Source of the DNA: Desulfuromonadaceae bacterium
GTDB lineage: Bacteria > Desulfobacterota > Desulfuromonadia > Geobacterales > Pseudopelobacteraceae
NCBI GenBank assembly: GCA_028683855.1
Contig: JAQUHA010000002.1
Span: forward strand, 105,666 to 169,665
Reading direction: 5' to 3'
DNA length: 64,000 bases
The position numbers and the translations under genes are program-made. Below the pieces are notes generated by a model. That model searched no databases. It saw nothing but the letters and a program-made list of their open reading frames with translations, and was not told the origin of the DNA. Below, one piece after another: positions 17,799 to 27,164 of this stretch. Each line of letters starts with the position of its first letter. Position 1 is the stretch's first letter.

Positions 17799-19933
17799 TT
17801 GAACAGAAAACAGATAATCTGGTGCTTTTGACCATTGACGATGAAGAGTCCATTCGCTTCAGCGTAGCGGCATTTTTTGAAGATTGCGGTTTTACCGTTT
17901 TTCAGGCTGCTGACGGTCGGGAAGGTATCCAGATGATGAAACATCATCACCCTGATGTTGTTATAACAGATCTTCGTATGCCGAATGTTGACGGCATTGA
18001 GGTTGTTATTGCCGCAAAGCAGCTGGACGATAATATGCCGATAATTGTTCTCTCTGGCACAGGTGTTCTTGGTGATGCTATTGAAGCGTTGAGGGATGGT
18101 GCCTGGGATTATCTGACAAAACCTGTTTTAGATCTGGTGGAGCTGGAGCTGGTTGTTGCCAGATGTGTGGAGAGAGCGCAGCTGGTGCGTGACAATCGAA
18201 ATTATCATCAGAATCTTGAAGAGCTTGTTGTTGAACGAACTGCTGAACTGCGTAAATTGATAACTGCTGTTGAGCAGAGTGCCAACAGTGTGGTGATGAC
18301 AGATACTGAAGGTCTAATAGAGTATGTAAATCCAAAATTCTGCGAGGTTTCCGGTTATTCGAGGGATGAGGTTATAGGTAAAAATCCCCGCATTCTCAAA
18401 TCGGGTAAACAGCTGGATCTTTATTATGCAGATATGTGGAAGACGATCAAGGCAGGTAACGAGTGGCGGGGCGAGTTTTGTAATCTGACGAAGGATGGCA
18501 GGCAGTACTGGGAGCTAAGCAGCATTGCCCCGATAAGGGACGAAAACGGGGTAATAACAAGTTATGTCGCGATAAAGGAGGATATAACCACCCGGAAAGC
18601 GAACGAGGAAAAGCTTTATCTGCAAGCCAATTTCGATGTTCTGACAGGTCTCCCGAATCGTAACTACTTCCAGAAATATCTGGATATGCAGATTGAGGCG
18701 ACAAATATGGAGAACCGGTATCTGACCCTTATGGTGCTTGATATTGATAATCTTAAATTTGTTAACGATACATTTGGACATGAATTCGGAGATCTTCTTA
18801 TAAAGGAAATTTCACGCAGACTCGAAGCTGTCTGCGGTCACGGTGCGTTTGTTTCAAGATTCGTAGGGGATGAGTTTACTGTAATACCACCGCTGTCAAT
18901 GGATGCAGACGATGCCTGGCGACGTGCGGAACAGATTCGCGATGCAATGAATGATACTTATGTCGTAAAGGGTACTGAGGTTATGGCGACTGCCAGCATT
19001 GGAGTTGTTGTCTATCCAGAAGATGGTGAATGTGTAGAAAGTCTGCTTAAAAATGGTGAAGCGGCAATGTATCAGGCGAAGAGAAACGGCAAGAATTCCA
19101 TAAGCTTTTATACCCGTGAGCTTAACAGTCGGCTGGAGGAGCGATTTGCAATGGAGGCAAAGCTTCACAAGGCGATTGAGAAAGGTGAGTTTGCTCTTAA
19201 CTATCAGCCTCAGATCAATCAGCTGACAGGGGCAATTATCGGTGTTGAGGCTCTGTTGCGCTGGACTCCGACAGGTGAGGCTCCGCTCTCTCCGGGTCTG
19301 TTTATTCCAGTTCTGGAAGAGAGCGGTATGATTGTTCTGGTAGGAGAGTGGGTGCTATGGACAGCGTGCCGGCAGGCAGTTGAATGGCAGCAGTCCGGTT
19401 TGCCGCCGTTTCGTATTTCGGTCAATATTTCAGCTTTACAGTTTATGCGGAGCGACCTCGATATTGTTGTGAAACAGGTGCTTGAAGTGACGGGGCTTGA
19501 CCCGCACTGCCTCTGTCTGGAGCTTACTGAAAGTATGGTTATGGTTGACAGCGCCCGTACTCTTGAAAAAATGACGGCGCTTTCCGATATCGGAGTAATG
19601 CTCTCGCTGGATGATTTTGGCACAGGATATTCGTCTCTCGAATACCTGGGTCGCCTCCCTATTAAAGAGCTGAAAATAGATATGTCATTTGTAAGGCGGA
19701 TGTTGATTACGAAAAATGATGCTGCTGTGGTTAACACAATTATAGCCATGGGGCAGGGGCTTGATATGGAGTTGGTGGCAGAGGGTGTTGAAACGGCTGA
19801 ACAGCTTGATTATCTGAGAGAGCGTGGGTGCAGCATAATTCAGGGCTTCTATTTCAGCCGCCCTCTGCTTCCAGAGAATTTTATTAATTTTTGCAGCGCG
19901 TGGGAACAGAGAGCCAGTTTACAGTTTAATTAA
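17795..19933 (+). CDS. Response regulator with PAS, GGDEF and EAL domains (c-di-GMP turnover)
   Basis: A 712-residue protein starting with GTG overlapping the previous stop. Order: receiver (Asp59 in VITDLRMPNVDG), coiled linker, PAS (about 165-275), GGDEF-like domain (about 285-440) and EAL domain (about 460-705). The EAL part keeps the key residues: Glu485 in VEALLRW, LDDFGTGYSS, and AEGVETAEQ, so c-di-GMP phosphodiesterase activity is likely. The GGDEF signature reads FVGDEF, with Val at the first glycine, and no RxxD inhibitory site is seen upstream. It may therefore be a weak cyclase or a GTP-binding regulator of the EAL domain. Phosphorylation by the co-transcribed kinase would control it. 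Confidence 0.9.
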   Translation: MIEQKTDNLVLLTIDDEESIRFSVAAFFEDCGFTVFQAADGREGIQMMKHHHPDVVITDLRMPNVDGIEVVIAAKQLDDNMPIIVLSGTGVLGDAIEALRDGAWDYLTKPVLDLVELELVVARCVERAQLVRDNRNYHQNLEELVVERTAELRKLITAVEQSANSVVMTDTEGLIEYVNPKFCEVSGYSRDEVIGKNPRILKSGKQLDLYYADMWKTIKAGNEWRGEFCNLTKDGRQYWELSSIAPIRDENGVITSYVAIKEDITTRKANEEKLYLQANFDVLTGLPNRNYFQKYLDMQIEATNMENRYLTLMVLDIDNLKFVNDTFGHEFGDLLIKEISRRLEAVCGHGAFVSRFVGDEFTVIPPLSMDADDAWRRAEQIRDAMNDTYVVKGTEVMATASIGVVVYPEDGECVESLLKNGEAAMYQAKRNGKNSISFYTRELNSRLEERFAMEAKLHKAIEKGEFALNYQPQINQLTGAIIGVEALLRWTPTGEAPLSPGLFIPVLEESGMIVLVGEWVLWTACRQAVEWQQSGLPPFRISVNISALQFMRSDLDIVVKQVLEVTGLDPHCLCLELTESMVMVDSARTLEKMTALSDIGVMLSLDDFGTGYSSLEYLGRLPIKELKIDMSFVRRMLITKNDAAVVNTIIAMGQGLDMELVAEGVETAEQLDYLRERGCSIIQGFYFSRPLLPENFINFCSAWEQRASLQFN

Positions 19934-19996
19934 ATAATCCGGTGTGATAATGTAATAACCCTGTTCTAAATGTAGACTTAAAAAGGTAAGTAATAT

Positions 19997-22633
19997 ATGT
20001 CTAAAGAGCCTTACAACAACTTTCGATGGCGTTTTATTGCTGCAGTAATTTCCCCTTTGATAATTATGTGGGGACTTTTCTGGCTTCATACTACGCACGA
20101 GCACAACTCAGATATTTCTTTAGCCATCATACTTACATTCACCGCACTGGCTCTCACCGTTGCCTTTCTTTTTTTACGACAGATAAACAAAATTTATACA
20201 TCCAACGTAAAGCTTCTTGAGCAGCAGGAGGAGCTTAAACTTAAATCGGAGCTGCTTGATGCCGCTTCGGATGCAGTTCTGCTGATTGATGGCGATGGCA
20301 AGTTCGTTTATTTCAATAAAGCACTCTCCCAGATAACCGGCTACTCTTCAGATGAGCTTCATCAACGGGGTCTGCACGGGATAGAACCCACTGAATATGC
20401 CGCAAGGATAAAGCCTAACATAGAGATGCTTTTTCAGCAGGGGGAAGCCTCTTTTGAATCGGCTTATCTATGTAAAACCGGTGGTGTGCTCCCTATTGAA
20501 GTTCACGCACGTCTTGTAAATATGTCCGGCAGCAAACTATGCCTTAGTGTGGTGCGTGATATTACAGAGCGGAGTGAGATGGAAAAGAGACTTCATAAAG
20601 TTGGCATGGAGTGGAGCAACACATTTGATGCTGTTGAGGATGCCATCTGGCTGCTTGATATGGATCAACGCATTCTGAGAGCAAATAAAGCCACCGAGTC
20701 TATTTTTGGACTCTCTCCAGAGGCTGTTATTGGTAGATTCTGTTGTGAAGTGGCACACCATTCTAATACTCCAATAATATCATGCCCTACCAAGGCAATG
20801 CTCGAATCCGCTTCCAGAAGTTCCAGCCAGCTGCAGATAGCGGGTAAATGGTTTGAAGTTTCAGTTGATCCAATCTTCTCCGGTGATGGTGAGATAATTA
20901 ATATCGTACATATAGTCTCCAATATTACAGATCTTAAGCGTGCCGAATTGAGGGAACATACCCGCGCAGATATACTTGAAAGAATTGTTTCCGGCGAATC
21001 GCTCTCAAACCTCCTCTCTTTTATTGCGCTATCGATTGAGAAAGAGAATCCTGAGATGCTCTGTTCAATTCTGCTAGTAAGCGAAGATGGCAAACGTCTC
21101 AATAATGGTGCTGCCCCCAGTCTGCCAGATTTTTACAATATTGCGACACATGGAACAAAAATTGTGGATGGTAGAGGTTCGTGTGGGACAGCCGCTTTTC
21201 GGAGGGAGCGTGTCGTTGTTTCGGATATTGCCGAACACCCATTCTGGAAAGGATTTAAAGCCGCCGAAGAGGCAGGTCTCCGCTCCTGCTGGTCTGAGCC
21301 GATCATATCATCAACCGGTATTCTTCTTGGCACATTTGCAATTTACCACAGGACACCGGCTACCCCTACGGAAGATGATTTCTTCCTCATTCAGCAGGCA
21401 TCGGCTTTTACCAGTATTGCTATTGAGCGGAGCCAGGGTGAGGCGGAGAGGCTTGAGCTTGAACATCTGCTGAGTCAGAGTCAGAAAATGGAGGCTATCG
21501 GTCATCTTTCGGGGGGTATTGCCCACGATTTCAACAATCTTTTGACACCGATACTTATATACTCTGAAATGCTTAAACGCTCAATTTCCCCCGATAACGA
21601 AAAAGCTAAATCACAGCTTGACGGTATTGTAAAGGCATCCGGTAAGGCTCGTGACCTGACTCAACAGCTATTAAGCTTTGGTCGTAAGCAGGTTATGCAG
21701 ATGCACGTTCTTGATTTAAACGATGTTGTAATGTCCTTCCACTCTATGCTGCGACGAACTTTGCGTGAGAATATAAGCATAAGTCTGCAGCTCTCAAGCC
21801 AGCCTGTAGTTGTTCGCGCTGATAGTTCCAAGCTGGAGCAGGTGCTTCTTAATCTTGTATTAAATTCACAGGATGCGATAGCCGCTAACGGCAGTATATC
21901 AATTGAAACCGGACAGGTTCTTGTAGATGACGAAGTTGCCCGTCGGCACCCCGGAATGGAGGCTGGCAGATTTGTTCTGCTTTCATGCACCGATAACGGT
22001 TGCGGTATGAATTCCGAAACTATGACTCGAATATTTGAGCCGTTTTTCTCCACCAAAGAGGTTGGTCACGGTACCGGTCTCGGACTGGCAAACGTCTATG
22101 GTATAGTAAAGCAGCACAAAGGTTACATAATGGCTCTTAGTAATGTAGGTATCGGAACAACCTTCAAAATATATCTGCCGCTTTGTGATGAAAAGCCGAA
22201 CGGTATTCATATTGATGAAGCGCAAGTCGATATGGGGCAGAGAGGAAATGCCAATATTCTGCTCGTTGAAGATAATGAAACTGTGCGTCTTATGACAGCT
22301 GAACTGCTTGGAGATTTTGGTTATAACGTATTTATCGCTGAACACCCCGAACGTGCTCTTGAGATTTTGAAAGAGATAAGTTGCAAAATTGATCTTGTCA
22401 TTACCGATGTGGTTATGCCCGGTATGAACGGTCAACAGCTGTTTGAGAGAATAGCCTCTGAACACCCTGAAATAAACAGGGTTCTGTATATGTCCGGTTA
22501 TACTGATAATATTATCGTTACCGACGGTGAGTTGGAGGATGGACTTCATTTTCTGCAGAAACCCTTTACTGTTGACTCTCTTATGGGCAAGGTTAAACTG
22601 CTGCTGCAGATGGAAAATGAGGGGGTGGCGTAA
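19997..22633 (+). CDS. Membrane-anchored PAS-PAS-GAF hybrid histidine kinase
   Basis: An 878-residue protein. Two transmembrane helices occupy about residues 10-30 and 40-60, followed by two PAS domains (about 75-195 and 200-315), a GAF domain (about 330-480), HisKA with His510 in GGIAHDFNNLLTPI, HATPase (NLVLNSQDAI, DNGCGMN, GTGLGLA) and a C-terminal receiver (ITDVVMPGMNG, Lys in QKPF). RBS AAAAGGTAAG precedes the ATG. It resembles the ErcS-like kinase at 9887 in H-box and receiver. The stop overlaps the start of the TusA-like gene by one base, so the two are coupled. Confidence 0.88.
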   Translation: MSKEPYNNFRWRFIAAVISPLIIMWGLFWLHTTHEHNSDISLAIILTFTALALTVAFLFLRQINKIYTSNVKLLEQQEELKLKSELLDAASDAVLLIDGDGKFVYFNKALSQITGYSSDELHQRGLHGIEPTEYAARIKPNIEMLFQQGEASFESAYLCKTGGVLPIEVHARLVNMSGSKLCLSVVRDITERSEMEKRLHKVGMEWSNTFDAVEDAIWLLDMDQRILRANKATESIFGLSPEAVIGRFCCEVAHHSNTPIISCPTKAMLESASRSSSQLQIAGKWFEVSVDPIFSGDGEIINIVHIVSNITDLKRAELREHTRADILERIVSGESLSNLLSFIALSIEKENPEMLCSILLVSEDGKRLNNGAAPSLPDFYNIATHGTKIVDGRGSCGTAAFRRERVVVSDIAEHPFWKGFKAAEEAGLRSCWSEPIISSTGILLGTFAIYHRTPATPTEDDFFLIQQASAFTSIAIERSQGEAERLELEHLLSQSQKMEAIGHLSGGIAHDFNNLLTPILIYSEMLKRSISPDNEKAKSQLDGIVKASGKARDLTQQLLSFGRKQVMQMHVLDLNDVVMSFHSMLRRTLRENISISLQLSSQPVVVRADSSKLEQVLLNLVLNSQDAIAANGSISIETGQVLVDDEVARRHPGMEAGRFVLLSCTDNGCGMNSETMTRIFEPFFSTKEVGHGTGLGLANVYGIVKQHKGYIMALSNVGIGTTFKIYLPLCDEKPNGIHIDEAQVDMGQRGNANILLVEDNETVRLMTAELLGDFGYNVFIAEHPERALEILKEISCKIDLVITDVVMPGMNGQQLFERIASEHPEINRVLYMSGYTDNIIVTDGELEDGLHFLQKPFTVDSLMGKVKLLLQMENEGVA

Positions 22634-22869
22634 TGGCATTTTCAGCCAGCCAAAGGGTTCTGGATGCTACCGGTCTTAAATGCCCGCAACCGGTGTTAAA
22701 GCTTTCTGTACTTTCTGCTGAGATGAAATCAGGCGAGATATTGGAAATTATTGGCGACTGTCCGACTTTTGAAAAAGATGTCTCAAGCTGGTGCAGTCGT
22801 CTGAAAAAGACACTCATTCTAATGCGTGATGAGGGGAATGACCGGAAACACGCACTCATTCTGTTTTGA
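22633..22869 (+). CDS. TusA/SirA-family sulfurtransferase-like small protein
   Basis: A 78-residue protein with the family's defining CPxP motif in ATGLKCPQPVLKL near the N-terminus and the usual two-layer beta-alpha pattern; the length is normal for TusA. Family members carry sulfur as a persulfide on the motif Cys, for tRNA thiolation, molybdenum cofactor work or sulfur metabolism. Here it starts on the last base of a hybrid-kinase stop codon (TAATG) and is followed 15 bp later by another hybrid kinase, away from any tRNA-thiolation gene. That context suggests a regulatory or redox-sensing role, which is inference. Confidence 0.82.
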   Translation: MAFSASQRVLDATGLKCPQPVLKLSVLSAEMKSGEILEIIGDCPTFEKDVSSWCSRLKKTLILMRDEGNDRKHALILF

Positions 22870-22884
22870 AAATGGAACCTGTTT

Positions 22885-24462
22885 ATGCCAGATCTTGAAA
22901 ATAAACAAAATACAGTATCTGCGGAGTTGAAACAGTCCTCACTTGATCTCGGTTTCGCCGCGATGTCAGATATGCTGAACCGCCTCTCACTCGGGGATCC
23001 TGATGTTCGTGTTGTCCTTCCGAATGATATCCCTCAGTTTTGTGAACTTGAAGAGCTATTGAACAGGTTGGCTGAATTCATAAAAGGGCAGGTAGAGGAT
23101 AGCCATGAAGCGGCAATAGGGCTTTGCGAGCATTATGAAACACTGCTTAAACTGGCAAGTGGCGAGCTTGAAAGCAGAGCCAGCACATCTTCAAGCGTTG
23201 AGTTGATTTCGAAGCTGGGTGAACTGATCAACCGGCAGGCGGATGCATTTCAGGATGTGCTGCGAAAGCATGAAAAGGCTGAGGAGGAGCGTGAACGGCT
23301 CCACGATCAGCTTCATCATGCTCAGAAATTAGATTCGATAGGTCAGCTTGCCGGTGGAATCGCACATGAATTCAACAATATACTCGCCGCAATTCTAGGA
23401 TATGCCGGTATTCTGGAGATGCGGCTTGGGAAAGATTCACCCAGTCTTAGGGCTGTGCATCACATTATAAGCGCATCGGAAAAAGCGGCTTCGCTGACAC
23501 GCGGAATGTTAACCTTCAGCCGTAAGCAGGTTGTTATGCTTGAACCGATGCGCCTTAACAGTTTGATTGAAAATATGAAAGAGCTTCTTTGCCGACTCTC
23601 AGGTGAAAATATAAGAGTTGAGTTTAAGCTTGAAGAGAAGGAAGTTACGCTGAATGCAGATCAGGGGCAGTTACAGCAGATTGTACTTAATCTCTATAAC
23701 AACGCCCGTGACGCAATGCCGGATGGTGGGAGTCTTAAAATCTCAACAGGGTGCTGTCAGCTTACAGGCATGGAGTCGGATCTGCCTCTCGAAATTCCGC
23801 CCGGCAGGTATATGCGGTTGACGGTTGAAGATACCGGAAATGGTATTGACGACTGCAATATGGAGAAGATTTTTGATCCGTTCTTTACGACCAAAGAGGT
23901 TGGAAAAGGTACAGGTCTTGGTCTCTCCATGGTTTTCGGAATAGTCAAACAGCATAAAGGGTACATAAAAGTAAGAAGTACTCCGGGGTGCGGGACGCGG
24001 ATTTCAATATGGCTACCTGAGCTGGTTCGTGAGGTGTCGCCGGATTCTGAAGTTGTAGATTCGGCGAAAAAGAGGGGTGGCAGCGGTTTTGAAACAATTC
24101 TTGTAGGTGAAGACAACGAGGATGTCCGCCCTATGATTGTCGAACTGCTTCAGGATCTGGGGTACAGGGTGCTGGAGGCTCGTGACGGGAGTGAAGCGGT
24201 AAGCCTTATGGAAGATTTTGGTGACACGGTGGATATGCTGCTGCTTGACGTGATTATGCCACGGATGAACGGTTATGATGCTCTTGCCGCAATCCGTCAG
24301 CGTTATCCGGAGATTCCCTGCCTGTTTCTGAGCGGTTACAGCGATGATGTTCTGAAACAGAAGGCAAATCTCTCCGGTGATTTTGAATATTTATCAAAGC
24401 CTATTCTGCCCGATCATCTGATGTCGGCTGTCCGCTCTCTTCTGGACGGCAGGCGTTTTTAA
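22885..24462 (+). CDS. Soluble hybrid histidine kinase with HAMP-like N-terminal repeats
   Basis: A 525-residue protein without transmembrane segments. The first 130 residues contain two similar segments (around LSLGDPDVRV...ELEELLNRLAEFI and LASGELESRA...ISKLGELINRQADAF) that read like HAMP domains in tandem. Then come HisKA with His161 in GGIAHEFNNILAAI, HATPase (NLYNNARDAM, DTGNGID, GTGLGLS) and a receiver (LLLDVIMPRMNG, Lys in SKPI). In the receiver the acidic pocket reads GEDNED, which is acceptable. It is the last gene of the plus-strand signalling run and converges on the next gene with a 3-bp gap. Confidence 0.85.
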   Translation: MPDLENKQNTVSAELKQSSLDLGFAAMSDMLNRLSLGDPDVRVVLPNDIPQFCELEELLNRLAEFIKGQVEDSHEAAIGLCEHYETLLKLASGELESRASTSSSVELISKLGELINRQADAFQDVLRKHEKAEEERERLHDQLHHAQKLDSIGQLAGGIAHEFNNILAAILGYAGILEMRLGKDSPSLRAVHHIISASEKAASLTRGMLTFSRKQVVMLEPMRLNSLIENMKELLCRLSGENIRVEFKLEEKEVTLNADQGQLQQIVLNLYNNARDAMPDGGSLKISTGCCQLTGMESDLPLEIPPGRYMRLTVEDTGNGIDDCNMEKIFDPFFTTKEVGKGTGLGLSMVFGIVKQHKGYIKVRSTPGCGTRISIWLPELVREVSPDSEVVDSAKKRGGSGFETILVGEDNEDVRPMIVELLQDLGYRVLEARDGSEAVSLMEDFGDTVDMLLLDVIMPRMNGYDALAAIRQRYPEIPCLFLSGYSDDVLKQKANLSGDFEYLSKPILPDHLMSAVRSLLDGRRF

Positions 24463-24465
24463 AAA

Positions 24466-25440
24466 CTACTTCCCGTACGAAACAACTCTGTTGCGTCCTG
24501 ACGAAATCCCTTCAAATATTACTTTTCCGATATAAGCGCCTTTGTAAAGCAGAGTTGCCTCTCCAGGTGGGATATAGTGGGGTGTGTTGTTCGTTATCGT
24601 GCCGGAGAATCTGTTGAAAATTCCATCGGAAGAGCTTTCGTTGCTAATGGGCAGATTGTAGGTTTTTAGGGGTGGCTTCCCTTTATTGATGTTTATTATT
24701 TCTCCGTTTTCGCTGTCAGCAAGTGTGCCGATGGATACCCTTGTCTGATAGCCACGGTAGGTTTCTGACAGTAAAGGGTAGAGCTTAAGCTGTGCAGTTC
24801 CATTGTCTCTGGCTTCAAGGCTGTATCCCGGCTGCCACCCTTTAACGTCTGTCGCATATTGAATCGTAACTCTGCCACGCTCAGGGAGTAGTGAAATATG
24901 CAGTATAGGTTTGTTCTCTCCCGATTTTTTTCTCAGGTCGGCAACTTTAAGATCAATTCTTTTGATCTCTTGATTAGTGCGGCGTCGAGCGGTATAAACC
25001 GCTTCAAGTTGAGTAATCGCATACTCTGTCCCCTGACGGATTGACTGTATAGGGTCTGGATTTGACTTTGTTTTACGCGGGAGTTTTCCGCTCTGTGATT
25101 TGGCTGCAGCGGTAAATATAGATTCGCGTCTATCCAGCGCTTCAAGGCGGTCTAATAGGCTAAGTCGTCGTTCAGTCATTTCGTCCAGCTGTTTCTCTAT
25201 GCTCTTTGCCGACTCTGATGCATCTGTTTCAACCCGTATGATAGTTGTACCCGGGGCTGGAATTACTTTGAGTGTATTTTCTATCGGTTTTCCTGTCAGC
25301 TGAAGAGTTACACCCCCCTTTACGGCAACAGCCTCTTTTCTAATGAGTGTGCCGTCTCTGAAGTATGTTACTATGTCAGCGGCTGAAACTGAACTTGCAG
25401 CTGAAATTATCAGACAGAAACAGATTGTATTCATACGCAT
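24466..25440 (-). CDS. Exported DUF4139-like protein
   Basis: A 324-residue protein with a signal peptide (about 1-20, ending SSVSA), a charged helical middle (SIEKQLDEMTERRLSLLDRL and onwards) likely to form a coiled coil, and a C-terminal beta-rich part whose VTIQYATDVKGWQPGY matches the characteristic YxxxxxGWxPxY region of DUF4139/mucoidy-inhibitor-like proteins. It is shorter than full MuiA-type proteins of roughly 500 residues. GAGGAG lies 8 bases before the ATG. It is convergent with the kinase gene and divergent from the solenoid gene. The function is unknown; envelope location is the only safe statement. Confidence 0.6.
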   Translation of the reverse strand: MRMNTICFCLIISAASSVSAADIVTYFRDGTLIRKEAVAVKGGVTLQLTGKPIENTLKVIPAPGTTIIRVETDASESAKSIEKQLDEMTERRLSLLDRLEALDRRESIFTAAAKSQSGKLPRKTKSNPDPIQSIRQGTEYAITQLEAVYTARRRTNQEIKRIDLKVADLRKKSGENKPILHISLLPERGRVTIQYATDVKGWQPGYSLEARDNGTAQLKLYPLLSETYRGYQTRVSIGTLADSENGEIININKGKPPLKTYNLPISNESSSDGIFNRFSGTITNNTPHYIPPGEATLLYKGAYIGKVIFEGISSGRNRVVSYGK

Positions 25441-25519
25441 GGAAGATTCTCCTCTGATTTACTGTTTTTACTAACCAGGATTAATTGCAAAATTCGTCGT
25501 CTTTCAGCATAGCAACTTG

Positions 25520-25548
25520 TTGCTTATAAAAGGTCTTGAGTTTATAAT
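25520..25548 (+). promoter_or_regulatory. Sigma-70 promoter of the alpha-solenoid gene
   Basis: TTGCTT (25520-25525), a 17-bp spacer and a perfect TATAAT (25543-25548) stand 30 bp before the ATG at 25579. Confidence 0.65.
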
Positions 25549-25578
25549 CCGTGCAAATTTTTCAAGAAGGTGCGTGCT

Positions 25579-27153
25579 ATGAAAATGGGAACAGAAATCG
25601 ATATAGATTCAGAAGTATCGGTTAAAGACATAGTCAATTTTTATGTAAAAATCAATGATTCATCCAAGGCAAAGAAGGAGATAGCCCGCCTCTCCGCCAA
25701 AGACAAGGCTATTGCACTTGAGACTATTGCCGTTTCCCCTGCAAACAGGGAATTCCGAATAGATGTTGCGCGCTATTTTATATATGACCTTGATGTTGTT
25801 GTGCGGCGAAAAGCGGAACGCTTTATGGAAGATCTGGTTCCTGACTGGGTTACAGACCCGGCTGAAAGCATACTCAAACTCCTTAAATCTGCTGATGGGA
25901 AGGGTGCAAACAGTAGAAACTCGGCTGTTAAATTTCTTTTCGGTATTGTTGATGCTGCAAGTCTGCGTGATACCTTCACTACTCTTCTGAACAGCCGTAA
26001 TCGTGAACATACGATAGAAATACTTGCAATTGTTGAAGATTATATTGACTCGTCATGTGATGAATTTGAACAGGTAAAAATATTTGATGCCTGTCTTGAT
26101 TTAGTTGTTTCAGACGAAGTTGACAACAATATCAAACACCACGCCTCAAATCTGCTTAGTACGTTTTTCAATAAAGTGCAGTCTACAAATCTCGGAGAGA
26201 CACTTCGTCGTAAATACATTGAGAAACAGGTCGATAAAGCGGAGGCGGTCTACCGTTATCTCTGCAGCGGCTCTTCCGGATTGAACGGAACTTTTCTGGA
26301 TGATCTGCTCCGTCCACTTAAAGATGGCGGTACACAATACCATGTGAAGATTCTTGGCTACTTCATGTCTGTTCTTGAAAAAGCAAAAAAACCTGAAGAG
26401 GCGGATTCGGTTCTTGATACATATCCTGATTACTGGAATCAGGAAGAACCACCGAAAGAAGAAAAGATAAGGAACTTCTGTGTTAGAATCCTTCGTGCCG
26501 TAGATGAACTCTGGGATGTTTCGGTAGATCCGCAGGTACGGGGACTGATAGTCCAGATCCGTTTCAGGGAGTATTCCAACAAACGGGAGCTGCTTGAGCA
26601 GATAAGGCTTAAGCTTGAGGGTGGTGAACTGAATCAGGTTGCCACGGAAAAACTGACGTTGATGCTTCGATGCTTTCTGCACCCTGATATAGAGGATGTT
26701 CTAAAATTGCAGGCTGCACAGCTTCTGCTGTTTAAAATTGCAGATACATCGAGCCGCTTGGCGGCGCTCGCATATCTCGCCTCTTATCTTGAAAACAAAA
26801 ACCTTAACTACGCTGAACGTGGTAGCATTGCAACCGTAGTTGAGTCATTAATGGCTGAAAAACATATTGGCGGCCCTGCTCGCGAAAAAGCTCGTTATAT
26901 CCTCTTTATTGCTGATCCAAAACGCCTGACAAATGAGGATGATCAAAAAGCCCTGCTCAGTTATCTGCGTGGTATTGTAGAGGGTGAGGGTCTTACTGAT
27001 AATAACTCTGAAAGGCTTGTTCTTGAAGCTTTGGGGCGGTTTATAGATATGTCAGTTCCAAATGAAAACCTTAAAAAAGCAGCTCAGTATCTTGAGTTTA
27101 AAATAAAAAATCCAAGGAGTACTGCTACCTGGGATAAAATTGCGGCTGCATGA
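25579..27153 (+). CDS. Unrecognised alpha-helical (HEAT-like) repeat protein
   Basis: Start set at ATG 25579, with AAGAAGG 8 bases upstream; a GTG 9 bases earlier is in frame. The 524-residue product is almost entirely helical, with repeated pairs of amphipathic helices (for example YDLDVVVRRKAERFMEDL, AAQLLLFKIADTSSRLAALAY), which is the look of an alpha-solenoid/HEAT scaffold. It has no signal peptide, membrane segment or catalytic motif that I recognise, so a cytoplasmic protein-binding scaffold is the best guess. It has its own promoter and stands between an exported protein and a c-di-GMP operon, convergent with the latter. I cannot name a family. Confidence 0.75.
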   Translation: MKMGTEIDIDSEVSVKDIVNFYVKINDSSKAKKEIARLSAKDKAIALETIAVSPANREFRIDVARYFIYDLDVVVRRKAERFMEDLVPDWVTDPAESILKLLKSADGKGANSRNSAVKFLFGIVDAASLRDTFTTLLNSRNREHTIEILAIVEDYIDSSCDEFEQVKIFDACLDLVVSDEVDNNIKHHASNLLSTFFNKVQSTNLGETLRRKYIEKQVDKAEAVYRYLCSGSSGLNGTFLDDLLRPLKDGGTQYHVKILGYFMSVLEKAKKPEEADSVLDTYPDYWNQEEPPKEEKIRNFCVRILRAVDELWDVSVDPQVRGLIVQIRFREYSNKRELLEQIRLKLEGGELNQVATEKLTLMLRCFLHPDIEDVLKLQAAQLLLFKIADTSSRLAALAYLASYLENKNLNYAERGSIATVVESLMAEKHIGGPAREKARYILFIADPKRLTNEDDQKALLSYLRGIVEGEGLTDNNSERLVLEALGRFIDMSVPNENLKKAAQYLEFKIKNPRSTATWDKIAAA

Positions 27154-27164
27154 GGCTCTGCGGT

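Noticed and set aside
21983..22639. Minus-strand open frame of 218 codons opposite the hybrid kinase receiver
   Set aside because: The plus strand carries intact HATPase and receiver motifs over the same bases; the antisense product resembles nothing.
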